Below are positions 34,566-42,833 of a DNA stretch of 43,539 bases, one piece after another; the first letter of the stretch is position 1, and each line of letters begins with the position of its first letter. The DNA is taken from positions 1 to 43,539 of the forward strand of contig JAMWBQ010000002.1 in NCBI GenBank assembly GCA_023819315.1. Direction: 5' to 3'. A program made the position numbers and the translations under genes. This DNA comes from Candidatus Omnitrophota bacterium (lineage in GTDB: Bacteria > Omnitrophota > Gorgyraeia > Duberdicusellales > 4484-171). The notes under the pieces were generated by a model. The model worked only from the letters and a program-made list of their open reading frames with translations. It was not told where the DNA came from and made no database searches.

Positions 34566-36047
34566 ATGTCAGAAGTTTTTTTAGGGTTAGGGTTAACCCA
34601 GCAGGAAATAATTTATGTTTATCTTGAAAAGATAAATAAAAAAAATTTTGTTTTCACTAAATGGGGTAGATTGGATATCCAATCTACCCTTTTTTCTCCC
34701 TCAGCTATTAACTCAGCTCTCCAACAAATTTTAGCTAAAGATAAATCTTATCCTCAAAAGATATTTATTTCTCTTCTTCGTAACGATATAGTTACTCACC
34801 AACTCGTTTTTCCCAAAATGTCCCATCAAGAGATGGAGGAAATTGTTCCTGGGGAAATTGAGAAGATACCTAATTTTTCCAATAAGGAGTTTGAATATAT
34901 CTATTTCCCTTACGAACCGACAGATAAGAAAATCAAAGTTATATTTGTAGCTATCCTTAAAGAGTTACTTAATTGTATTGTAGAAGGAATAAGACCGTTT
35001 TTAACTTCTATTTCCCTGGAGAGTATAGAAATATCACCCCTAAATTTTCTTAACGTTTTATATAGATTAGATAATCTTTCTGAAGGGATTTTGATAGTTT
35101 TGGATGATAAATGTAGTTATATTTTAATATTTTTGGATAATGAGTGTAAAATTTTTTATGTAAGTAACATAGGGAAATCTGAGTTGTATTTATCTAAAGA
35201 TGAGGAAAGAAAAGTTAATAGTATTGTTTTTTCAAATTGGCAGGAGGAATTGAGGCGATTGTTTAGAGCTTATAGTGTTGAATATAAACGCGATATCCCT
35301 CATAATGTTTGGTTAGTCTGGGATGATAAAGAGGATATACCTTTTGATAAATTATTAAACGAGGGATTAGGTAGCACAGTTAACAGATTAGATATAGAAC
35401 GATTATCTAACATTAAAGTTGAGGATAAAGAGTTGCTTAATCCTATCTACTGTATCGCTGTTAGTTCTTTAATTTCTTATATAAAAAACTATAAGAGTGA
35501 ATTTTCTTTTGAGAAATTGGTTTTACCGCTTAAATTTAAGAGAGAACTTAATAAACTGCTATTTTTATCTATTAGTTACATAATTATTATAGGTTTTCTT
35601 TTAGGTGGAATCATATTTATAAATTCTTTTCGTGAGAGAATTCTTACCAAAAAATTAAAAGAAATAAAGTCTGAAGTAGTTTTATTAGAAAGCAAAGCTA
35701 ATCAGCTAAGTGCAGAAATGAATGAACTTTTAGCTATTAAAGAGCGTTTACTCAATCAAGCTGAAGTAATAAGAGAGATTAATAGAATCTCATGGTCAAG
35801 AGTTTTTGGCGATATTGTGGAAAATTTACCTCAAGAGGTATCTCTAAATTCTTTTAAGGTAGCTAAATCGGGTAGGGTGGAGATAAAGGGAGAAACCTTA
35901 CAGATAGAGTCTGTAGCCCAGTTGATGCGGAATTTAGAAAATTCAAAAGTACTTACTGATCTAAAATTTGATTTTATGCGGAGTAAAGAGAAGGAAGGCA
36001 AGAGAACTTTTTCTTTTGGAATAATTGCGAGGTTGAAAGAAAGATGA
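34566..36047 (+). CDS. PilM-PilN fusion, pilus alignment-complex protein
   Basis: A 493-residue protein from ATG 34566. The first ~325 residues look like the actin-like PilM/GspL cytoplasmic domain (EVFLGLGLTQQEIIYVYLE, LRNDIVTHQLVFPKM, LIVLDDKCSYILIFL). One TM follows (about 332-355). Then come a coiled coil (KKLKEIKSEVVLLESKANQL) and a PilN-like periplasmic domain (VFGDIVENLPQEVSLNSFKV). PilM and PilN are usually separate proteins; here they are one chain, GspL-like. A perfect terminator-like hairpin sits near its 5' end. It overlaps the next gene. Confidence 0.82.
   Translation: MSEVFLGLGLTQQEIIYVYLEKINKKNFVFTKWGRLDIQSTLFSPSAINSALQQILAKDKSYPQKIFISLLRNDIVTHQLVFPKMSHQEMEEIVPGEIEKIPNFSNKEFEYIYFPYEPTDKKIKVIFVAILKELLNCIVEGIRPFLTSISLESIEISPLNFLNVLYRLDNLSEGILIVLDDKCSYILIFLDNECKIFYVSNIGKSELYLSKDEERKVNSIVFSNWQEELRRLFRAYSVEYKRDIPHNVWLVWDDKEDIPFDKLLNEGLGSTVNRLDIERLSNIKVEDKELLNPIYCIAVSSLISYIKNYKSEFSFEKLVLPLKFKRELNKLLFLSISYIIIIGFLLGGIIFINSFRERILTKKLKEIKSEVVLLESKANQLSAEMNELLAIKERLLNQAEVIREINRISWSRVFGDIVENLPQEVSLNSFKVAKSGRVEIKGETLQIESVAQLMRNLENSKVLTDLKFDFMRSKEKEGKRTFSFGIIARLKER
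34664..34695 (+). terminator. Intrinsic terminator / attenuator inside the pilM-pilN gene
   Basis: A perfect dyad spans 34664-34689: an 11-bp stem (34664-34674 with 34679-34689) closed by the tetraloop ATAT. It is followed at once by six T (34690-34695), and AAA precedes it. It lies about 100 bases after the ATG of the pilM-pilN fusion, in frame as WGRLDIQSTLFS. It has the form of a Rho-independent terminator. Ribosomes translating the gene would mask it. Confidence 0.75.
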
Positions 36048-36727
36048 GAATTATGAAAGGAGTAAGTATTTTTCGTATAAAGTTGTTAGGGGTAATAATA
36101 TGTATTTGTTACACTTTATTTCTTGGTTTTTTTGTAATAAAGAGTAGTTTAAGATGTAAAAGTATAGCTAACAAAGTAAGAGAAGAGGAGAATTTTCTCA
36201 ATGATTTTAGGGATGAAATTAAAAATTTTGAGGAGATTATATATAAGTTAAGGAAGGAGAAAGAAGAGTTTTCTCAGTATCTGTTTAGCGATAAAGATAT
36301 TGCTTCATTTTTAGAGAAGATTTCTTCTTTTGCTAAGGAAAGTAAAGTTAATATCATTAATATGCAGACAAAGAATTTTGAAAAGGTTGAAGAGGTGGAT
36401 AAAGAAGGAGTACTATCTCCTTTAGCAAAAGCAAAGGTATCAGCTAAGAAAGGTTCTCCTAATGATATGGGTAATCTTAAAGATAAGGATAAACGTAAGT
36501 CTTCTAAAGAAATTAGTGGCCCTATTATATCATTTTTGCCTATTGATATGAAGGTTGAAGGAACATTTCAAGATATTGTAAATTTTTTAATTTATTTAGA
36601 GAAATATCGTCAGCTCATCGCTTTACCTGAAATAGAAATAAGATTAAATAAATACCCCCTACTTACTTGTTCATTTGTATTAAATATTTATAGTCTTAGA
36701 GATTGGGAGGAAATAAAAAGAAAATGA
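36044..36727 (+). CDS. pilO: PilO-like pilus alignment protein
   Basis: Bitopic inner-membrane protein of 227 residues. A TM covers about 12-33 (KLLGVIICICYTLFLGFF), then a coiled coil (about 38-80), a charged low-complexity linker (about 110-150, Lys-rich) and a small ferredoxin-like domain containing LPIDMKVEGTFQDIVNFLIY, the usual PilO beta-alpha unit. It overlaps the PilM-PilN gene by ATGA. It is expected to pair with the PilN part of that fusion. Sequence identity of this family is low, so the call rests on topology and order. Confidence 0.8.
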   Translation: MRIMKGVSIFRIKLLGVIICICYTLFLGFFVIKSSLRCKSIANKVREEENFLNDFRDEIKNFEEIIYKLRKEKEEFSQYLFSDKDIASFLEKISSFAKESKVNIINMQTKNFEKVEEVDKEGVLSPLAKAKVSAKKGSPNDMGNLKDKDKRKSSKEISGPIISFLPIDMKVEGTFQDIVNFLIYLEKYRQLIALPEIEIRLNKYPLLTCSFVLNIYSLRDWEEIKRK

Positions 36728-37167
36728 AAGTTTTTGTTTTATTATTCCTATTATTTTTTATAATCACTGATACGGGATGTAAAAAAGTAAATAAGACAAC
36801 CAGAGTTACCAAGAGAACAGATAAGAGAAGAATAGTTTATCTCTCAGAGACAGATGAACTGGTCAAATCGATTATGCGTCTTCAACCCTATGATTTTAAA
36901 TTTAGCCGTGACCCTTTTAAGCCATTATTAGGGGGGAGTTTAAGCAGATTAAATGTTAATATTGGAGACGAGATAAAGATTATAGGAGTAGTTAGATTAG
37001 AAGGTATCCCTTACGTTTTTATGGAGACTCCTTTTAAAAAGGGAGTATTTAAGAAAGGTGATGTTATTGGCGAATATACAATAGATGATATAGAGATAAA
37101 TAGGATAATTTTAAAGAAGGGAGATGAAAAGTTAGTGGTAAAATTAGGAGGGAATGATGAGGAGTAA
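36724..37167 (+). CDS. pilP: PilP-like pilus protein, possible lipoprotein
   Basis: A 147-residue protein from ATG 36724 (ATGA overlap with the PilO gene). An N-terminal hydrophobic segment ends in TDTGC with C19. This resembles a lipobox, but the -3 residue is Asp instead of Leu, so lipidation is uncertain. RDPFKPLL marks the PilP/GspC-type segment, and the C-terminal beta-rich HR-like domain follows (IGVVRLEGIPYVFMETP). It links the inner-membrane PilN/PilO pair to the PilQ secretin. An in-frame TTG at 36703 is less likely. Confidence 0.8.
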   Translation: MKVFVLLFLLFFIITDTGCKKVNKTTRVTKRTDKRRIVYLSETDELVKSIMRLQPYDFKFSRDPFKPLLGGSLSRLNVNIGDEIKIIGVVRLEGIPYVFMETPFKKGVFKKGDVIGEYTIDDIEINRIILKKGDEKLVVKLGGNDEE

Positions 37168-38530
37168 GATTTGTGTTATTTTATTTATGATTTATATCTT
37201 AACTTTTTGTATATGTGTTTTTAGTAAGGATGAATTGAAAGAAGGGGAATTAATGAAAAAGAGTTCAGATATATCTAACGAGATTGAAACTTACCTTGAA
37301 GAAATTCGTCAACTTTCTCTACAGGGAAGGAAACAACCTTCTCAGCCAGAAATAATTTCTGGTTCAGAAAGGATTATTCAAGCTTACCTATCACCTCATA
37401 TAAAGGATAAAAAGATTGATTTAGAATTTAGTGATGCTAAGCTGGAAAATGTTCTAATAACTGTAGCTGAGGTGGCTGGTTTAAATTTAGTTATTGACCC
37501 TCTAATTAGGGAACAAAAAGTAGATTTACATTTAAAAGAGGTTCCTTTAGAGGATGCATTTAATATAATTTATAGTGCCTATGGATTAGCCTCCTATCAG
37601 GTGGGTAACTCCCTATTCATTTCTACAAAAGAAAATATTAGAAAACAGACAATTATGACCAAAGTGATAAAATTAGAAAACTTAAATGCCCAAGAAGCAA
37701 AAGAGATGATAAAAGATATTGCACGAACAGTTAATATTGGTGAAGAGACGAATACTTTAATCGTTATGGGTAATCCTGAGGAAATAAGTAAGATAGAGAG
37801 CATAATTGCAAAATTAGATAAACCTCAACCACAGGTTATTTTGGAAGCAAAAATTATTGAGATAGATAAGGATGCTTTAAAAGAAATTGGTATCGATTGG
37901 GCTAATTCAGTTACATTAAATCTTCAGGAAAGTCAACGCCAGAAAGCTCTATCCGACCCGGCAACTGCCTTAGAGACACCTTTTAAAATTTATCGCCTCT
38001 CACGCAATGCTATTCAATTTGATACAATTATTAAGATGTTGGAGAATAAAAATAAAGCCCATGTTTTATCTAGCCCAAGAGTAACCACCTTGAATAATAA
38101 AGAATCCACGATTTTTGTAGGTGATTTAGTTCCCTATACGGTTACTACCATTACCAGTGGAGCCACTACTACCGAGGTTAGATTCGCTGACCCGGGAATA
38201 AAACTAAAAATTACGCCTTCTATTATTGAGAATGATTTTGTAGTAATTAAAGTGGAGCCGGAGGTAAGTTATATCTATAGTTGGCGAGGTCCTAACGAAG
38301 AGTACCCCTGGATGAGAACAAGAAAGGCTACAGCTAATGTTAGGGTAAAAAATAACGAAACCTTTATAATGGGAGGTTTAATTACTAAAGAAGAAAGAGA
38401 GAATATTTATAGAGTACCATTCCTGGGTAATATTCCCATCTTGGGAGTACTTTTTTCTTACAAGAAAGATACAGTTATAGATAACGAATTGATAATTACT
38501 GTAACTCCTACCATTATCACCGGTAATTAG
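37154..38530 (+). CDS. pilQ: PilQ/GspD-type outer-membrane secretin
   Basis: Secretin that forms the pilus exit channel, 458 residues, short for the family. A signal peptide covers about 1-25. An N0/STN-like domain (IDLEFSDAKLENVLITVAE, LVIDPLIREQKVDLHLK) and one N1/KH-like domain (KLENLNAQEAKEMIKDIAR) precede the secretin core. The core shows LSSPRVTTLNNKESTIFVGD, VSYIYSWRG and the conserved C-terminal VPFLGNIPILGVLFSYKK. No AMIN domains are visible. Two adjacent ATGs compete (37154, 37157), with GGAGGG just upstream. It overlaps pilP and ends the pilus genes. Confidence 0.92.
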   Translation: MMRSKICVILFMIYILTFCICVFSKDELKEGELMKKSSDISNEIETYLEEIRQLSLQGRKQPSQPEIISGSERIIQAYLSPHIKDKKIDLEFSDAKLENVLITVAEVAGLNLVIDPLIREQKVDLHLKEVPLEDAFNIIYSAYGLASYQVGNSLFISTKENIRKQTIMTKVIKLENLNAQEAKEMIKDIARTVNIGEETNTLIVMGNPEEISKIESIIAKLDKPQPQVILEAKIIEIDKDALKEIGIDWANSVTLNLQESQRQKALSDPATALETPFKIYRLSRNAIQFDTIIKMLENKNKAHVLSSPRVTTLNNKESTIFVGDLVPYTVTTITSGATTTEVRFADPGIKLKITPSIIENDFVVIKVEPEVSYIYSWRGPNEEYPWMRTRKATANVRVKNNETFIMGGLITKEERENIYRVPFLGNIPILGVLFSYKKDTVIDNELIITVTPTIITGN

Positions 38531-38585
38531 TCTAATATGATTATTGGACAAAAATTATATCTAAAATTAGTTAAATGATTATTTG

Positions 38586-39329
38586 ATGATAGAGTATTTA
38601 ATTTTGGAGCAAAGAGAATCAAACCTTATAAGAGATTCTTCCCAGATAGTTTGTGATAATGATTTGTGGGAACACTGTCTTAAAGAGATATGTCTTTTAC
38701 GAGGGAAAGTTTATATGGAAGAAGGTCTCTACGATGAGAGTGTGTTAACTAAGGATGGCGAACTCAGAGAGGATTGTGATCTCTATTCTATCCATATCTC
38801 TGCTTTGGATAACGGTAAGGTAGTGGGGGTAGTTCGTATCACTCCCTTGCGTCAGGGAGAAGAGTTGGAACATATTGAGATAAATTATTTTTTTAAAAAA
38901 TTTAATTTACCCCGACATGCTCACACGTTTAATTATTTGCTTAACCAATTATTTACCAATAATAAAAGAGTAGCGGAGGTTTCTCGTTTAGCGGTTGATG
39001 AGGAGTATAGACGATTCAGGAATGTTCATAGCCAAGTTGGTATGGTTCTTATCACTATGTGCTATTCGTGGGGATTAGAGAACCAGATAACCGATGCTTT
39101 TATCATCCAGGGAAATAAATATTGCACTAGTGACATATACGAAAGATTAGGGTTTAGGATAGTTAGGGATATTGTAACAAAAATACCTTTAGAGCCATTT
39201 TTTGATGGTAGTGATATTTGTCAGCTTATGCATTTAGATTTAAATAACCCCACAGCTCTTTTTATTAAATTCGTAGATAGATTTAAACAAATTTATCAAT
39301 CGGCTAAAATAGTTAAACGCGCAAATTAG
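38586..39329 (+). CDS. LuxI/FeeM-like N-acyltransferase (GNAT fold)
   Basis: A 248-residue-class GNAT protein (247 from ATG 38586). Its pattern matches the N-acyl amino acid synthase / exosortase-linked acyltransferase group: LRGKVYMEEGLYDE (38-51), acidic REDCDLYSIHI (61-71), VGVVRITPL (R84) and EVSRLAV (E131-V-S-R134), which correspond to conserved LuxI/FeeM residues. Known members transfer acyl groups from acyl-ACP to an amino acid or SAM. An acyl carrier protein lies 620 bases downstream. No ribosome site is visible. The acyl acceptor cannot be deduced; lipid-signal or lipoamino-acid synthesis is inference. Confidence 0.72.
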   Translation: MIEYLILEQRESNLIRDSSQIVCDNDLWEHCLKEICLLRGKVYMEEGLYDESVLTKDGELREDCDLYSIHISALDNGKVVGVVRITPLRQGEELEHIEINYFFKKFNLPRHAHTFNYLLNQLFTNNKRVAEVSRLAVDEEYRRFRNVHSQVGMVLITMCYSWGLENQITDAFIIQGNKYCTSDIYERLGFRIVRDIVTKIPLEPFFDGSDICQLMHLDLNNPTALFIKFVDRFKQIYQSAKIVKRAN

Positions 39330-39359
39330 ATTATTACAATCTATAGAAAGGAGTAAGCG

Positions 39360-39752
39360 ATGAATAATATAAAGAATCAAGAACGGAGGAAAAGTCCACG
39401 GTTTACTATATCTTTGCCAGTAAATTATAACTTTAATATTTTACCTAAACGTGGTAGTGTAAAAATACGAGCAAGGTCTAAAGATATAAGTAAAGATGGG
39501 ATCAGTTTTGTTTCTAGCAATCAACCACCAAAATCTTTCATAGATATCCAAATTGAATTATTACCCTCTCCCAAAAATAAGATAGTTAAGAGGGTATCTT
39601 ATAGCTTTATTAAAGCAAAAGTAAAAATACTTCATAGCCAACCAGTATCTAAAGAGGATATAGATATATTTTCTACTGGTGGATGTTTTGTTAAGATGAG
39701 TAAAAAAGATGCAAGTTTACTTAGAGAACTTTTAGAACAGTATCAAAAGTGA
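39360..39752 (+). CDS. PilZ domain protein, putative c-di-GMP receptor
   Basis: A 130-residue stand-alone PilZ protein. ERRKSPRF (8-15) gives the RxxxR motif and KDISKDGISF gives DxSxxG; both are needed for c-di-GMP binding. GAAAGGAG lies just before the ATG. A positively charged loop with KIVKRVSYSFIKAKVKI links the two halves of the barrel. It is distinct in sequence from the PilZ protein at 19722 and lies between the acyltransferase and the acyl carrier protein. This position suggests c-di-GMP control of either the pilus or the acyl cassette. Confidence 0.87.
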   Translation: MNNIKNQERRKSPRFTISLPVNYNFNILPKRGSVKIRARSKDISKDGISFVSSNQPPKSFIDIQIELLPSPKNKIVKRVSYSFIKAKVKILHSQPVSKEDIDIFSTGGCFVKMSKKDASLLRELLEQYQK

Positions 39753-39777
39753 GAGAGAAAGAAAAATCATTTTATAG

Positions 39778-39915
39778 ATGTCAAGGAAGATACATCCTGA
39801 TTGTGAAATAGATATAGATTACAATAGAGGAGATGCCTTCTTAATGTTAGCAAAGGTAACCTTAGGGGAATTGTTTTATAACCATATAGTGTGGTTAAAA
39901 GATAGAAAAATTTAA
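39778..39915 (+). CDS. Small 45-residue ORF, function unknown
   Basis: ATG 39778 to TAA 39913-39915. The product is mixed, with an acidic start (HPDCEIDIDYNRGDA) and a hydrophobic, helix-prone end (FLMLAKVTLGELFYNHIVW). It has no clear ribosome site and an in-frame TAG sits directly before the ATG. It may be a genuine small protein, a remnant of a larger gene or a chance frame. It fills most of the 196-base space between the PilZ gene and the acyl carrier protein. Confidence 0.35.
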   Translation: MSRKIHPDCEIDIDYNRGDAFLMLAKVTLGELFYNHIVWLKDRKI

Positions 39916-39948
39916 TTTTAATTAATAATGGATTAGGAAGGTAGAAAA

Positions 39949-40209
39949 ATGAGTAGGATGATTCCCAAAGAAATTGAAAAAAAGATAAAAGAGATATTTT
40001 TAAAAGAGAAAGGGATCGAACCCGATAAGATTAAACCCGAGTCTTTATTAGTAGAAGATTTAGGGATAGATTCTTTCTCAGCTATTGAAATTATATATGC
40101 AATAGAAGAAACATTTAAAATAGATATTCCTGGAGGAGCTTTTAAGAATGTAGAAAGATTTAGCGATATAGTTAATTATATAGATAAGCGTTTAAAAAGT
40201 AAAAAATGA
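39949..40209 (+). CDS. Acyl carrier protein
   Basis: An 86-residue acidic four-helix carrier. The phosphopantetheine serine is S42 in LGIDSFSAIEII, where Phe replaces the leucine of the usual DSL. EEDLG-like VEDLG precedes it and the late IVNYIDKRLK is the typical fourth helix. AGGAAGG lies before the ATG. It is not in a fatty-acid synthesis cluster; instead it sits among a LuxI/FeeM-like enzyme, a PP-loop ATPase and an acyl-ACP-reductase-like gene. It is therefore likely a dedicated carrier, not the housekeeping AcpP. Confidence 0.9.
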   Translation: MSRMIPKEIEKKIKEIFLKEKGIEPDKIKPESLLVEDLGIDSFSAIEIIYAIEETFKIDIPGGAFKNVERFSDIVNYIDKRLKSKK

Positions 40210-40215
40210 TATTTT

Positions 40216-41283
40216 ATGGATAAAGAAAAGATAAAAAGATGTAAACGGTGTGCTTTACCTGAAACTTATCCTGGCGTAAAATTTAGTGAGGAGGGTATTT
40301 GTAATTATTGCTTTTACTACGATATTTATAAAGAGCGGGAGAGTTCGATTAAAATACAATTAAAAAAAGAGTTTTTGAATTTGATAAATAGTTTAAAGAA
40401 AAAGAAAAAAAAATACGATTGTGTAGTAGCATATAGTGGAGGTAAAGATAGTACTTTTCTTTTGTACTTCTTGAAGAATAAATTTAAGTTAAATATATTA
40501 GCTCACACTTTGGATAATTGTTTTCTTTCTCCTCAAGCAGTGAATAATATAAAGGTAATAGTTAAGAGATTAAATATTGCACATATCTCTACAAAAATAC
40601 CCACTGAGTTATTGGTAAAGATATTAAAGTCAGATCTATCTTCTCCCTTGCCCTATCCGAAAGAACTTTTATCTATGATGAGTAGTGTATGCGTTGTCTG
40701 TCAAGGGATGGTTTTTGGCACAACGCTTAAGCAAGCGCAGAAATATAAGGTCCCACTTATGTTTATTGGATATACGCCTGGACAATATCCTATTATTAGC
40801 TTAGAAAATTATTTTAAGGTAAAATCTTGTGTTTATTTTTCCTCACAGGTATACAAAGATGACCCATTGGATATAATAAAGATAGCAAGAGATCCTTTAG
40901 ATGAACGATTTGGTAAAGAGATAGAACCTTACTATTTTAAAAGTCAGTATATTGAAAAAGATGAATTTGTTCCTAGCGTACTCTTCCCCTTTCATGCCCT
41001 TGTAGATTATGATGAAAAGATAATTTATGAAAAAATTTATGATTTGGGATGGAAGAAACCTCAGGATACAGATCCCTGTTCTACAAACTGTTTGTTAAAT
41101 ATGATTGGTAACTATTTCACGATGAAAAGATTTGGTTACCATCCTTATATTGGAGAATTAAGTTTTCTTGTAAGAGAAGGTAAATTATCGTATCAAAATG
41201 CTTTACAGTACGAATATATGGATGAAGCTGGCTTTGCTTCCCATCCCATAGTTAAACAATTAGGCTTGAGTAAATATTTATAG
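40216..41283 (+). CDS. PP-loop ATPase, N-acetyl-sugar amidotransferase-like (PseA/WbpG type)
   Basis: A 355-residue enzyme of the adenine-nucleotide alpha-hydrolase fold. The PP-loop SGGKDS is at 74-79. A four-Cys metal knuckle is at C9/C12/C29/C32 (CKRCALP and GICNYC). Further Cys pairs CVVC and CSTNC occur later, as in WbpG/PseA relatives, which adenylate a carbonyl and use ammonia to make an amidine. Here no glutaminase or sugar gene is adjacent. Its place between an ACP and an acyl-ACP-reductase-like gene suggests a lipid-linked amide or adenylate step, but this is inference. Confidence 0.75.
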   Translation: MDKEKIKRCKRCALPETYPGVKFSEEGICNYCFYYDIYKERESSIKIQLKKEFLNLINSLKKKKKKYDCVVAYSGGKDSTFLLYFLKNKFKLNILAHTLDNCFLSPQAVNNIKVIVKRLNIAHISTKIPTELLVKILKSDLSSPLPYPKELLSMMSSVCVVCQGMVFGTTLKQAQKYKVPLMFIGYTPGQYPIISLENYFKVKSCVYFSSQVYKDDPLDIIKIARDPLDERFGKEIEPYYFKSQYIEKDEFVPSVLFPFHALVDYDEKIIYEKIYDLGWKKPQDTDPCSTNCLLNMIGNYFTMKRFGYHPYIGELSFLVREGKLSYQNALQYEYMDEAGFASHPIVKQLGLSKYL

Positions 41284-41285
41284 TT

Positions 41286-42833
41286 ATGGATAAGGCTTTA
41301 GATATTACCAACTTAAAAAAGATAGTTAAAATAGCTACTAAATTGTTTGAACCACTTAAAAATTATTTTTTATCACCCTATTCTGTTATTCCTATCCTTT
41401 CTCAAGTTTTAGGATTGAATACCCCTTTACTCGGCACAGGTAGTTCCCCTTATTCTATTTTTTTCATAGCTATTGATTTAGCAAAAGAAAAGTCTTTATT
41501 GAAAGAGGCATTTGAAATACCATTTTCCCAAAAAAGAATTATCGTTGACGAAATTTACGATGTAATAGCACCTTTTCTTTTGGGAGAAGAAAAAAATTAT
41601 ATTCATTTTTTAATTACTACGCGTTATAAAGGATATAATAAGAGCAAAATAAAAGAAAGGGTAGAAATTATTAAAGAATTTCTTTCAATTTTTCCTATGG
41701 ATAACCTCGGTGATTTTGCTCATATAGCCCATTACGGCTATGAGGAAGATTTGAATAGAGAGAACGCTTTTATAAGAAACTTTTCCCAAAGAGAGAAAGA
41801 AGCTTGGTTCCGAGATTCTTATCCCATAGTTAATGAGCTTGTATTGAGAAATAAAAGATTTGAGATTAAAGGATGGATTATTCTTGTGGCAAATTCCACC
41901 GATCAGCTACTTAGAGATAAAGAATTAAGAAAAAGAAAGATTTTTCAAGCTGCTAAGTTAGCTAATGTGTTGGGAGCAAAGATTGTTGGGATGGGGGGAT
42001 TAATAGCTTCTTTTGCTGAAGGAGGATACTATTTAACGGAAAGGTTTAAAGATGTAGGATTTACTACGGGACATGCTTATACGATAGGGAATTTACTTCA
42101 AAATGCAGAGAGAGTGAGTAATAAAGTAGGTTTAATTTTGACTAAAGCAATAGTGGGTATAGTGGGAGCTGCAGGGTCTATTGGTTCTGGTTGTGCGAAG
42201 CTTTTTGTAGATAAAGGTATAAGAAGATTAATTTTAGTGGAAACAACTGGTTTTGCTATAAAAAGAAAGCTTGAAATTTTAATTAAAGAATTAAGAGAGA
42301 TTAAAAAGGATGTAGATCTATTTATTTCAGATGATCTTAACGATATTAAAAGAGCTGATTTAGTAATTGTAGCAACCAATTCACCTTTTTCTATAATAAA
42401 GTCAAAATATTTAAAAGAAGGGGCAATTGTTATAGATGATTCTTTTCCTAAGAATGTATCTAAGAATATTCTTGAGCAACGTAAAGATATAATACTTTTA
42501 GAAGGAGGAGCAGTAACTTTACCTTTATATACAGATATTGATATCGCCAGGAATATGCCAGATTTAATGGATGCTCCTTTAACAAGGTTAATTAGTTGTA
42601 AAGAGGTGTATGGATGTTTTGCTGAAGTTTTGACTCTGGCAATAAGTGGACATAGAGGCAATTATGGTTTAGGAGTAGCTAACCCTAAGTTAGCTAGAGA
42701 TATAATCAATAAAGCGAATAAACTTGGTTTTCAACCTGCTCCTTTCCAATGTTTTGATCACGGAATAGAAGAGGATAGATTCAGAATAGTAAGAAGAATA
42801 ATAAAAAGGAGAATAGATCGTGAATTATTTTAA
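41286..42833 (+). CDS. Long-chain acyl-ACP reductase-like (AAR-type) protein with N-terminal extension
   Basis: A 515-residue protein. From about residue 140 it follows the cyanobacterial acyl-ACP reductase (340 residues): FAHIAHYGYEEDL, LGAKIVGMGGLIASF, FTTGHAYTIGNLL, Rossmann GAAGSIG (294-300), VIDDSFPKNVS, LEGGAVTLP, YGCFAEVLTLAISG with C444 at the catalytic cysteine position, and GFQPAPF. AAR reduces acyl-ACP to fatty aldehyde with NADPH. The first ~140 residues are an extension I do not recognise. A shikimate-dehydrogenase label is possible from the Rossmann part but fits less well. It overlaps the next gene by 14 bases. Confidence 0.78.
   Translation: MDKALDITNLKKIVKIATKLFEPLKNYFLSPYSVIPILSQVLGLNTPLLGTGSSPYSIFFIAIDLAKEKSLLKEAFEIPFSQKRIIVDEIYDVIAPFLLGEEKNYIHFLITTRYKGYNKSKIKERVEIIKEFLSIFPMDNLGDFAHIAHYGYEEDLNRENAFIRNFSQREKEAWFRDSYPIVNELVLRNKRFEIKGWIILVANSTDQLLRDKELRKRKIFQAAKLANVLGAKIVGMGGLIASFAEGGYYLTERFKDVGFTTGHAYTIGNLLQNAERVSNKVGLILTKAIVGIVGAAGSIGSGCAKLFVDKGIRRLILVETTGFAIKRKLEILIKELREIKKDVDLFISDDLNDIKRADLVIVATNSPFSIIKSKYLKEGAIVIDDSFPKNVSKNILEQRKDIILLEGGAVTLPLYTDIDIARNMPDLMDAPLTRLISCKEVYGCFAEVLTLAISGHRGNYGLGVANPKLARDIINKANKLGFQPAPFQCFDHGIEEDRFRIVRRIIKRRIDRELF
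42806..42811 (+). promoter_or_regulatory. Ribosome binding site for the GTG start of the sensor gene
   Basis: AAGGAG lies eight bases before GTG 42820, inside the 3' end of the AAR-like gene. It supports the GTG as the true start and implies translational coupling with that gene. Confidence 0.7.

Noticed and set aside
42098..42661. A 187-residue frame on the minus strand.
   Set aside because: It lies wholly inside the AAR-like gene, whose motifs span this part. It looks like a coding shadow, with low complexity and no known motif.
41286..42833. Shikimate dehydrogenase annotation for the 515-residue Rossmann protein.
   Set aside because: The shikimate-binding motifs are missing, while acyl-ACP reductase motifs are collinear over some 340 residues and an ACP gene is next door.
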